Of a stretch of DNA of 64,000 nucleotides, positions 54,668 to 62,979 are shown piece by piece; the first letter of the stretch is position 1, and each line of letters starts with the position of its first letter. The stretch spans positions 51,562,416 to 51,626,415 of the forward strand of contig JALMGJ010000003.1 in NCBI GenBank assembly GCA_023362775.1. The letters run 5' to 3'. This DNA is from Charina bottae (lineage: Eukaryota; Chordata; Lepidosauria; Squamata; Charinaidae). The notes below the pieces were generated by a model, which saw only the letters and a list, made by a program, of their open reading frames with translations, was not told the DNA's origin and did not search any database. The translations under genes were made by a program, and so were the position numbers.

Positions 54668-56243
54668 CTGCTCAAAAAAATAAAGGGAACACTGAAACAA
54701 CACAATGTAAGTCCAAGTCAATCACACTTCTGTGAAATCAAACTGTCCACTTAGGTAGCAACACTGATTGACAATCAATTTCACATGCTGTTGTGCACAT
54801 GGAATAGACAACAGGTGGAAAGCATAGGCAGTTAGCAAGACATCCCCAATAAAGGAGTGGATCTGCAGGTGGTGACCACAGACCACTTCTCAGTTCCTAT
54901 GCTTTCTGGCTGATGGTTTGGTCACTTTTGAATGCTGGTGGTGCTTCCACTCTAGTGGTAGCATGAGACGGAGTCTACAACCCACACAAGTGGCTCAGGT
55001 AGTGCAGCTTATCCAGGATGGCACATCAATGCGAGCTGTGGCAAGAAGGTTTGCTGTGTCTGTCAGCGTAGTGACCAGAGCATGGAGGCGCTACCAGGAG
55101 ACAGCTCAGTACATCAGGAGACGTGGAGGAGGCCGTAGGAGGGCAACAACCCAGCAGCAGGACCACTACCTCCGCCTTTGTGCAAGGAGGGACAGGAGGA
55201 GCACTGCCAGAGCCCTGCAAAATGGCCTCCAGTGGGCCACAAATGTGCGTGTGGCTGCTCAAACGGTCAGAAACAGACTCCATGAGGGTGGTATGAGGGC
55301 CCGACGTCCACAGGTGGGGGTTGTGCTTACAGCCCAACACCGTGCAGGACGTTTGGCATTTGCCAGAGAACACCAAGATTGGCAACTTCGCCACTGGCGC
55401 CCTGTGCTCTTCACAGATGAAAGCAGGTTCACACTGAGCACATGTGACAGATGTGACAGGGTCTGGAGATGCCGTGGAGAACGTTCTGCTGCCTGCAACA
55501 TCCTCCAGCATGACTGGTTTGGCAGTGGGTCAGTAATGGTGTGGGGTGGCATTTCTTTAGGGGGCCGCACAGCCCTCCATGTGCTCGCCAGAGGTAGCCT
55601 GACTGCCATTAGGTACCGAGATGAGATCCTCAGACCCCTTGTGAGACCATATGCTGGTGCGGTTGGCCCTGGGTTCCTCCTAATGCAAGACAATGCTAGA
55701 CCTCATGTGGCTGGAGTGTGCCAGCAGTTCCTGCAAGACGAAGGCATTGATGCTATGGACTGGCCCGCCCATTCCCCAGACCTGAATCCAATTGAGCACA
55801 TCTGGGACATCATGTCTCACTCCATCCACCAACGCCACGTTGCACCACAGACTGTCCAGGAGTTGGGGGATGCTTTAGTCCAGGTGTGGGAGGAGATCCC
55901 ACAGGAGACCATCCGCCACCTCATCAGGAGCATGCCCAGGCATTGTAGGGAGGTCATACAGGCACATGGAGGCCACACACACTACTGAGCGCCATTTTGA
56001 CTTGTTTTAAGGACATTACATCAACGTTGGATCAGCCTGTAGTGTTCTTTTCCACTTTAATTTTTGAGTGTAACTCCACATCCAGACCTCCAGGGGTTGC
56101 TTACATTTGATTTCCATTGCTTTTTGTGTGATGTTGTTGTCAGCACATTCAACTATGTAATGAACAAAGTAATTAATACGAATATTTCATTCATTCAGAT
56201 CTAGGATGTCTTATTTCAGTGTTCCCTTTATTTTTTTGAGCAG
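54668..56243 (+). mobile_element. Complete Tc1-like DNA transposon
   Basis: The 1576-bp element has terminal inverted repeats of 30 bp that match exactly (54,668-54,697 and 56,214-56,243), starting CTGCTCAAAAAAATAAAGGG. A TA abuts the left end; the right end is followed by CTTA, so the outermost bases are slightly ragged. It carries one intact transposase gene. It was inserted into a LINE whose halves flank it. The sequence strongly recalls a Tc1 family known from teleosts and lampreys. Confidence 0.97.
54963..55988 (+). CDS. Tc1-like transposase (DD34E), intact, 341 aa
   Basis: Catalyses cut-and-paste excision and insertion at TA sites in the nucleus. The start chosen is the Met of MRRSLQPTQ (54,963); the frame is open to 54,918, but family proteins start here. 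Residues 1-60 form the first helix-turn-helix ([20 protein letters not shown], about 21-40). An RRRGGGRRR basic patch at 52-60 is an AT-hook/nuclear-signal-like element between the two DNA-binding halves; the second lies at about 61-125. The catalytic triad is D152 (FTDES), D243 (MQDNARPH) and E278 (NPIEH), with 34 residues between the last two: DD34E. No stop or frameshift; length is normal for Tc1. It is free of visible damage, so the copy is young and possibly active. Enzymatic activity is inferred only. Confidence 0.96.
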   Translation: MRRSLQPTQVAQVVQLIQDGTSMRAVARRFAVSVSVVTRAWRRYQETAQYIRRRGGGRRRATTQQQDHYLRLCARRDRRSTARALQNGLQWATNVRVAAQTVRNRLHEGGMRARRPQVGVVLTAQHRAGRLAFAREHQDWQLRHWRPVLFTDESRFTLSTCDRCDRVWRCRGERSAACNILQHDWFGSGSVMVWGGISLGGRTALHVLARGSLTAIRYRDEILRPLVRPYAGAVGPGFLLMQDNARPHVAGVCQQFLQDEGIDAMDWPAHSPDLNPIEHIWDIMSHSIHQRHVAPQTVQELGDALVQVWEEIPQETIRHLIRSMPRHCREVIQAHGGHTHY

Positions 56244-56600
56244 CTTATTTTTTCGTCTGGATTTGTCTTATTTTCATTGCAGCAACACAAAATTTGGCAA
56301 CTGTACATGTAATATAAGGTTTTCAATCCTGAAGTTGATAATTCAAGTAAAAATTATCTGGATACCCAGGGAGTTTTTCTATTAAGGGCCGCAATGTAAA
56401 TTGACCTGATATCCCTATAAAATTTACAGTGTAGCAGTACATGTATAATAGTTTCTACTTCCACTTCACCGCATGGGCAGATGCGCTCAGTTACGGGGAC
56501 TTTGTTGTATCTGCCTTGAAGAGTTTTGCACTAACATGCTTTGCAAAGTGATTCTCTTGAAGGTTTTGTACAACCCTGGCATATAGCCCATGGAAGACCA
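56244..56600 (-). pseudogene. Non-LTR LINE C-terminal remnant with CCHC motif
   Basis: The minus strand encodes RICPCGEVEVETIIHVLLHC (56,423-56,482). This is the C-x-C-x(n)-H-x4-C zinc-knuckle-like motif near the C-terminus of several non-LTR retrotransposon clades. Surrounding frames are broken. Clade not resolved. Confidence 0.65.
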
Positions 56601-57829
56601 AATTAGTTGCTCAGCTTTGCTTCTGATACCCACCTTCTTTTCTTAGGCACACATTTCTTTCCTGTACTATTTGTAGAAGTTAAAAAGACAGGTAAGGGAT
56701 ATGGTTTTAATAATGACACTGATAAATGTAGAGGAGTGAAAAAATGTCCATTGTGCAAGACTGGAATGAGCATCATTGTTTACTGTTGTCTTGTTTCAAA
56801 TGTTGTTATTTTATTGAGATGAAAGTGGGGGACCCATCCAATTCATTGCAATCCTTTATCATTTATCAGATAATGATAAAACATACTCACCATCAGCAAC
56901 AGGTCAGTGAACAGAGATACATAGATTTCAAAGAGCTGGATTTCTATGTTCTGCACCATGCATACCATACTTGCCCTTATTTCTTTAGAATTAGAATTTC
57001 CAAAATTTCCTAAACTGTTTGCATGTGTTTGTTTGGGGTTTGTAAAACCGTATCTCTCATCCCCCGAAATAGAAAAGAATAAATCATGATTTACAGACTG
57101 TGCCCCCACCTCTGCCGCCAAAAAAAAATAAAGAATAGATTATGATTTACAGACTGTGTTTCATTTCAGTGGAGCCACTGCATTGACTTTGTCAGCTGCT
57201 AATGTGATAACATGAACCACTAGTTGAGCAAAGGTAGTATTGTAAATCAATTTCCTGGTGGGAAATGTTTGGTGGAGGATTACAGTAAATACACAATAAT
57301 TAAGTAATGCCTTATGAGGAAACCCTTATAGCTTTCACTTTGGGCTCTGGTGACGAACAAACTGAGCTTGATTGTCTGAGGCTGGACCATAAAAGCTTTC
57401 TGTTGTCTGGAAGCAGTCTCTTTTGTCTGTTTGTGTCTGTGAAGCAGCACATCAGCATAACATCCTTTGTTCTCCATTGTGAGACACATAAATTAACAAG
57501 CCATATGGTGTTGTTTGCTATTTAGCAAATGCTCTCCTACCTTTGATGTGCGTGACTCCCCTACAGCAAGAGTGCAGAGCTAAACAAATCTTTATGATGG
57601 CTGAAACAGAATGGGTGGTAACTGCCGCCTACTTGAAGAATTGCAGAAGACTTTGCTGAAGTTACAGTTTAAGATAGTATATGTTATTCAGCTAATTGTA
57701 AACCTTCCCAAAGAACTGATTGTTAAATTCTATTTCAATTAGATACCTACTTTAGCAAAAGTACAATTGGAACAATAACGATTTCTGGTCATGTTCCATT
57801 ACTGTTAGCCTTTAAATGACTATTACTAT
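56601..57829. other. Unassigned stretch
   Basis: A short near-duplication (AAAGAATAAATCATGATTTA and AAAGAATAGATTATGATTTA) lies at about 57,072 and 57,130. No gene recognised. Confidence 0.35.
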
Positions 57830-57895
57830 TCCTTCCCCTTCCCCTCCTCCTTCTCCTCCTCCTCCTCCTGCTTCTTCCTCTCCCTCCTTTTCACT
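57830..57895. repeat. Polypyrimidine tract (CTCC/CTT)n
   Basis: Almost uninterrupted C/T run including TCCTCCTCCTCC. Confidence 0.9.
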
Positions 57896-58289
57896 TTTAA
57901 ATTAAAGCCAAATGCTTTAATATGACAAAACACTATTAAAGGAAATACATTAGTATAGTCTAATAAAATGATACAAGATTTCAGTGAAAAACAGTGAATA
58001 CATTGAAGAGTTAAAACTGAAAATATTGTTACTTAACTTCCAATCCTTTCTGGCAAGACATGAGTTGGACTATATTACTGCACTGAGAAGGCCATAATAT
58101 TAGGCAGAGTGGAATGGTTGCCTTTTTATGTCCTTGGGCTGAAGCAGCATATAAGCATAAACAAACAAGCAAGCAAATCAGATAATGGATAGCAATTTGA
58201 TTAATTGATGCATATTTTTCAGCCAGGGAAGGAAGGTGAATTTGGGATTTTGTGCCTCAGTGTCTAAAACAATTTAATAGGAGCGGGCA
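57896..58289. other. Unassigned stretch
   Basis: Nothing recognised. Confidence 0.35.
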
Positions 58290-58773
58290 CCTGCCATTTG
58301 GCTTTCAATAGAAAAAATGTCTTCATTCCAGAAAGAGGAAATAGACCACCTATACAATGTCTTCTGACAAAATGGATATACACGCAACTTTATCAAATAG
58401 TGCCTGACCACACAACCCACTACAGCACACGCAGGACAACCTACGAAAAGGATCATACTCCCATACATCAAAAACATCTCAGAAACAACCAACAGACTAC
58501 TATAACCACATGGTATTACTGTAGCATACAAACCAAAGCCCTCCAAAACATCTCAAGCAAACCAAAAGACCCAGCAGCCCAAGAAGAAAAAACAGGAGTC
58601 ATCTGCAATATACAATGCAAGGACTGTAACAGCAACTATAGGACAGACAGGCAGAAGACTAGCAGAGTACATTCATGAACATCAACTAGCAGTCAGGAGA
58701 CAAAATGAAAACTTCTTGATCTCACAACACATAGACAGACACAACCACAGTTTCAACTGGAAAACTATTAGCA
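58290..58773 (+). pseudogene. Penelope-like element, linker and GIY-YIG endonuclease (part 1)
   Basis: Across frames the strand reads QKEEIDHLYNVF (post-RT linker), LPYIKNISETTNRLL, then GQTGRRLAEYIHEHQLAVRR and QHIDRHNHSFNW. These match the GIY-YIG nuclease that follows the RT in Penelope-like elements; the catalytic-Arg region GRRLAE is visible. Frameshifts (one just before GQTGR) and a stop in the linker disable it. RT itself is not present (5' truncated). The TSD of a hAT MITE (TATTAGCA) breaks the frame at 58,773. Confidence 0.82.
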
Positions 58774-59027
58774 CAGGGCTTTCCAAAGTGCCACCACTGG
58801 TGACACACCAGTGGCGGTGCGGTGGCAGCGGCGGCACGGTGGCGGTGTGGGGGCGCGTGCACGGCGGCAACATGGGAGGGCATGCGGCCGCGTGCGCGTG
58901 CACGGCGGCGGCGGCAGCGGCTGCCACCGTGCACACACACGCCGCCACTTCCGGGTGGTGTGGCGAGACACCACGCTGTGTGTGGCGACACACTTTTGTG
59001 TCGCGACACACAGTTTGGAAAGCTCTG
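58774..59027. mobile_element. hAT MITE, family A, inside the PLE
   Basis: Ends CAGGGCTTTCCAAAG and GTTTGGAAAGCTCTG with a perfect 8-bp TSD, TATTAGCA (58,766-58,773 and 59,028-59,035). The interior is a CpG-rich GGCGGCGGCAG-type run. TGTGTCGCGACACA lies near the right end. Confidence 0.95.
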
Positions 59028-59113
59028 TATTAGCATCTTAGACCAAGCCAAATCCAAAAACGTTGTGGAATTCCTGGAAGCTTGGAATTCAGACAAATCA
59101 GCCATCAATACAT
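59028..59113 (+). pseudogene. Penelope-like element, GIY-YIG C-terminus (part 2)
   Basis: Reads LDQAKSKNVVEFLEAWNSDK, the terminal block of the PLE GIY-YIG region, directly continuing the frame broken by the MITE. Interrupted at 59,113 by BovB; the last 11 bases are that element's TSD. Confidence 0.82.
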
Positions 59114-62100
59114 GTTGTTGTTGTTCAGTCGTTCAGTCGTGTCCGAATCTTCGTGACCTCATGGACCATAGCACGCCAGGCCTTCCTGTCCTCCACTGTC
59201 TCTCGGAGTTTACTCAAATTCATGTTCATTACATCGGTGATGCTATCTAACCATCTCATCCTCTGCCGTCCCCTTCTCCTTTTGCCCTCAGTCTTTCCCA
59301 GCATCAGGATCTTTTCCAGTGAGTCCTCTCTTCTCATTAGGTGGCCAAAGTATTTGAGCTTCAGCTTCAGCATCTGTCCTTCCAATGAGCAGTCAGGGTT
59401 GATTTCCTTTAGGATTGACTGGTTTGACCTCCTTGCAGTCCAAGGGACTCTCAAGAGTCTTCTCCAGCACCACAGCTCGAAAGCATCAATTCTTCGGCGC
59501 TCAGCCTTCCTTATGGTCCAACTCTCACAGCCATACATTGCTACTGGAAAAACCATAGCTTTAACTATACGGACCTTTGTCGGCAAGGTGATGTCTCTGC
59601 TTTTTAATATGCTGTCTAGGTTTGCCATAGCTTTCCTTCCAAGGAGCAAGCGTCTTTTAATTTCATGGCTGCAGTCACCATCTGCGGTGATCTTGGAGCC
59701 CAAGAAAATAAAATCTGTCACTGCTTCCATTTCTTCCCCTTCTATTTGCCAGGAAGTGATGGGACCAGATGCCATGATCTGGGTTTTTTTAATGTTGAGT
59801 TTCAAGCCAGCTTTTGCACTCTCCTCTTTCACCCTCATCAAGAGGCTCTTTAGTTCCTCTTCACTTTCTGCCATTAGGGTGGTATCGTCTGCATATCTGA
59901 GGTTGTTGATATTTTTCCCGGCAATCTTAACTCCGGCTTGTGATTCATCCAGCCCGGCATTTCTCATGATGTACTCTGCATATAAGTTAAATAAGCAGGG
60001 TGATAATATACAGCCTTGTCGTACTCCTTTCCCAATTTTGAACCAGTCGGTTGTTCCATGTCCGGTTCTAACTGTTGCTTCTTGACCCACATACAGGTTT
60101 CTCAGGAGACAGGTAAGGTGGTCTGGTACTCCCATCTCTTTAAGACTTTGCCACAGTTTGTTGTGATCCACACAATCAAAGGCTTTAGCGTAGTCAATGA
60201 AGCAGAAGTAGATGTTTTTCTGGAACTCTCTTGCTTTTTCCATGATCCAGCGAATGTTGGCAATCTGATCTCTAGTTCCTCTGCCTCTTCGAAACCCAGC
60301 TTGCACTTCTGGTAGTTCTCGGTTCACATGCTGCTGAAGCCTAGCTTGTAGGATTTTGAGCATAACCTTGCTGGCATGTGAAATGAGCGCAATTGTACGG
60401 TAGTTTGAACATTCTTTGGCATTGCCTTTCTTTGGAATTGGAACGTAAACTGACCTTTTCCAATCCTGTGGCCACTGTTGAGTTTTCCAAATTTGTTGGC
60501 ATATTGAGTGCAGCACTTTAACAGCATCATCTTTTAGGATTTTAAATAGCTCAGCTGGGATACTGTCTTCTCCGCTAGCTTTGTTGTTAGTAATGCTTCC
60601 TAAGGCCCACTTGACTTCACTCTCTAGGATGTCCGGCTCAAGGTCAGTGACAACACCATCATATTTATCAGGGATATTAAGATCTTTCTTGTATAGTTCT
60701 TCTGTGTATTCTTGCCACCTCTTCTTAATCTCTTCTGCTTCTGTTAGGTCCCTGCCTTTTTTGTCCTTTATCATGCCCATCTTTGCACAAAACGTTCCCT
60801 TGATATCTCCGATTTTCTTGAAGAGATCTCTAGTCTTCCCCATTCTATTGTTTTCCTCAATTTCTTTGCATTGTTCATTTAAGAAGGCCTTCTTATCTCT
60901 CCTTGCTATTCTCTGGAATTCTGCATTCAGTTGTTTATATCTTTCCCTTTCTCCCTTGCCTTTTGCTTCCCTTCTTTCCTCAGCTATTTGTAAAGCCTCA
61001 TCAGTCAGCCACTTTGCTTTCTTGCATTTCTTTTCCTTTGGGATGGTTTTAGCTGCTGCCTCCTGTACAATGTTACGAACCTCCATCCATAGTTCTTCAG
61101 GCACTCTGTCTACCAGATCTAATCCTTGAAATCTATTCCTCACCTCCACTGTATATTCATAAGGGATATGATTTAGGTCATACCTGATTGGTCTAGTGGT
61201 TTTCTCTACGTTCTTCAATTTAAGCCTAAATTTTGCAATAAGAAGCTCATGATCTGAGCCACAGACAGCTCCAGGTCTTGTTTTTGCTGATTGTATAGAG
61301 CTTCTCCATCTTTGGCTGCAAAGTATATAATCAATCTGATTTCGGTATTGACCATCTGGTGATGTCCATGTGTAGAGTCGTCTCTTGTGTTGTTGGAAAA
61401 GAATGTTTGCTATGACCAGCGTGTTCTCTTGACAAAACTCTATTAGCCTTTGCCCTGCTTCATTTTGTACTCCGACGCCGAACTTGCCTGTTATTCCGGT
61501 TATTTTTTGACTTCCTACCTTAGCATTCCAGTCCCCTATGATGAAAAGGACATCTTTTTTTGGTGTTAGTTCTAGAAGGTGTTGTAGGTCTTCATAGAAC
61601 CGGTCAACTTCAGCTTCTTCGGCATCAGTGGTTGGGGCATAGACTTGGATCACTGTGATGTTGAATGGTTTGCCTTGGATTCGAACTGAAAGCATTCTGT
61701 CGTTTTTGAGGTTGTACCCCAGTACTGCCTTTCCCACTCTTTTATTGACTATGAGAGCTACTCCATTTCTTCGAAGGGATTCTTGCCCACAGTAGTATAT
61801 ATAATGGTCTCCTGAATTAAATTCGCCCATTCCTGTCCATTTTAGTTCGCTGATTCCCAATATGTCGATGTTCAATCTTGTCATCTCATGTTTGACCACA
61901 TCCAGCTTACCTTGATTCATAGTTCTTACATTCCAGGTTCCTATGCAATATTGTTCTTTACAGCATCGGACTTTCCTTCCACTTCCAGACACATCCACAA
62001 CTGAGCGTCCTTTCGGCTTTGGCCCAGCCGTTTCACACTTTCTGGAGCTACTCGGAATTGCCCTCCGCTCTTCCCCAGTAGCATTTTGGACACCTTCCGA

Positions 62101-62311
62101 CCTGAGGGGCTCATCTTCCGGCGTCATATCTTTTAGCCTTTTGATACTGTCCATGGGTTTTCTTGGCAAGGATACTGGAGTGGTTTGCCATTCCCTCCTC
62201 CAGTGGACCACGTTTTGTCAGAACTCTCCATCATGACCTGTTCTTCTTGACCTGACTTCATTGAGTTACGCAAGCCCCTTTGCCACGACAAGGCAGTGAT
62301 CCATGAAGGGG
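59114..62311 (-). mobile_element. Complete BovB (RTE) LINE
   Basis: The 3198-bp element lies in the minus orientation with a perfect 11-bp TSD, CATCAATACAT (59,103-59,113 and 62,312-62,322). It has a 100-bp 5' leader starting CCCCTTCATGGATCACTGCC, a single ORF of 1028 codons and a 3' tail of only about 11 bases (ACAACAACAAC) after the stop. Length and layout equal a full RTE-BovB. It landed in a Penelope-like element that already carried a hAT MITE, so it is among the youngest insertions here. Confidence 0.97.
59125..62211 (-). CDS. BovB ORF: endonuclease plus reverse transcriptase, 1028 aa, intact
   Basis: Performs target-primed reverse transcription: the endonuclease nicks DNA and the RT copies the element RNA from the 3' end. 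Residues about 86-330 form the apurinic-type endonuclease: GTWNVRTMN (N94), SELKW (E122), GDWNAKVG (D227, N229), NQIDYIL (D294), GSDHELL (D320, H321). All expected catalytic positions are present. A basic linker spans about 335-500. The RT core has FIDYAKAFD (D673), RQGCILSP (731-738) and YADD (773-776). The C-terminal region ends RTRLND. The start is the first ATG of the frame; translation from a later Met (M20 or M29) would also keep both domains. No stop or frameshift. The EN domain is the type found, by established knowledge, in the ruminant BCNT/CFDP2 host protein. Activity is inferred from integrity, not shown. Confidence 0.96.
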   Translation of the reverse strand: MVHWRREWQTTPVSLPRKPMDSIKRLKDMTPEDEPLRSEGVQNATGEERRAIPSSSRKCETAGPKPKGRSVVDVSGSGRKVRCCKEQYCIGTWNVRTMNQGKLDVVKHEMTRLNIDILGISELKWTGMGEFNSGDHYIYYCGQESLRRNGVALIVNKRVGKAVLGYNLKNDRMLSVRIQGKPFNITVIQVYAPTTDAEEAEVDRFYEDLQHLLELTPKKDVLFIIGDWNAKVGSQKITGITGKFGVGVQNEAGQRLIEFCQENTLVIANILFQQHKRRLYTWTSPDGQYRNQIDYILCSQRWRSSIQSAKTRPGAVCGSDHELLIAKFRLKLKNVEKTTRPIRYDLNHIPYEYTVEVRNRFQGLDLVDRVPEELWMEVRNIVQEAAAKTIPKEKKCKKAKWLTDEALQIAEERREAKGKGERERYKQLNAEFQRIARRDKKAFLNEQCKEIEENNRMGKTRDLFKKIGDIKGTFCAKMGMIKDKKGRDLTEAEEIKKRWQEYTEELYKKDLNIPDKYDGVVTDLEPDILESEVKWALGSITNNKASGEDSIPAELFKILKDDAVKVLHSICQQIWKTQQWPQDWKRSVYVPIPKKGNAKECSNYRTIALISHASKVMLKILQARLQQHVNRELPEVQAGFRRGRGTRDQIANIRWIMEKAREFQKNIYFCFIDYAKAFDCVDHNKLWQSLKEMGVPDHLTCLLRNLYVGQEATVRTGHGTTDWFKIGKGVRQGCILSPCLFNLYAEYIMRNAGLDESQAGVKIAGKNINNLRYADDTTLMAESEEELKSLLMRVKEESAKAGLKLNIKKTQIMASGPITSWQIEGEEMEAVTDFIFLGSKITADGDCSHEIKRRLLLGRKAMANLDSILKSRDITLPTKVRIVKAMVFPVAMYGCESWTIRKAERRRIDAFELWCWRRLLRVPWTARRSNQSILKEINPDCSLEGQMLKLKLKYFGHLMRREDSLEKILMLGKTEGKRRRGRQRMRWLDSITDVMNMNLSKLRETVEDRKAWRAMVHEVTKIRTRLND

Positions 62312-62322
62312 CATCAATACAT

Positions 62323-62610
62323 ACATGGAGATAAATCGGATTACCTAGGAAGGAAACAAAAAGACTAGAACACATCCCCTCCAGCAGCCAAGATTCAGAT
62401 AAGCAACCCCAAGCAATCAGGCAGAAAACAATACTCTAATCAAGGAACGACCAAGGAGCAAACCATACCCCCACAAAAACTGGCAGCTACTATATATAAA
62501 CAGGCAGTAAACCCCACACTCTCTTGCACTGATGCTGTTACCTAGTTGGGTAATGAAACAGTTGCAAGCAAACAACCAAGCTCATAAAGCACCAAGAACT
62601 CCTCAATGTC
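62323..62610 (+). mobile_element. Penelope-like element 3' end (part 3)
   Basis: Continues the PLE after BovB: the reading frame closes after NTYMEINRIT, then a 3' UTR with CAATCAAGGAACGACCAAGG and ACTAGTTGGGTAAT-type tail phrases, ending CACCAAGAACTCC. This links the GIY-YIG remnant with the family-1 tails found elsewhere in the window. Confidence 0.75.
62524..62568 (+). ncRNA. Degenerate hammerhead-like motif in PLE tail
   Basis: CTGATGC (one core base changed), stem TTACC/GGTAA, GAAACAGT. Stem II is kept, but the core A and the cleavage triplet are altered, so it is probably inactive. Confidence 0.35.
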
Positions 62611-62906
62611 TTTGTTATTATTTTTGTTATTCATTCCCCATCATAAAAAAAGGGAATGTGTGAATGTGATCAGTTTAACCACCAACATGTCAGTATCGTG
62701 TGTACATGATAAGAGATACTGTGTGAGCCTGATTCCTTAGTACAGATACTCACTCGTACTTCCTTGACGAAAATATGGCCTACTTTTCTATGATATACTT
62801 TCATACAACATGCCAAAGCCCAGTGGAAGGATTAGTGAGAGAAAATAGTGAAGAATTATATTTTACCACCAAGTCCAGGTCACAGTTTTAATTATAGGAA
62901 GGTATG
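62611..62906. other. Unassigned stretch
   Basis: Nothing recognised. Confidence 0.35.
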
Positions 62907-62979
62907 AAACATTAACAATCTCAGATATGCAGATGATACCACTTTGATGGCTAAAAGTGAGGAGGAGCTGAGGAGCCTT
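62907..62979 (+). mobile_element. Internal BovB RT fragment (motif C)
   Basis: Encodes INNLRYADDTTLMAKSEEEL, closest to the older BovB copy at 3048-4350. Only about 73 bp remain; the right side stops exactly where the next LINE's 3' end begins. Confidence 0.85.

Noticed and set aside
54918..54962. Upstream Met extending the Tc1 transposase by 15 residues
   Set aside because: Tc1-family transposases of this type begin at MRRSLQ; the extension (MVTFECWW...) lacks family similarity.
55026..55693. Minus-strand ORFs of 144-161 codons
   Set aside because: Antisense shadows of the Tc1 transposase.
59063..61129. Long plus-strand ORFs (340 and 182 codons), and similar ones at 31,271-33,328 and 3087-4315
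   Set aside because: They are antisense to the BovB ORF, serine/leucine-rich and parallel in all BovB copies: shadows of the real frame.
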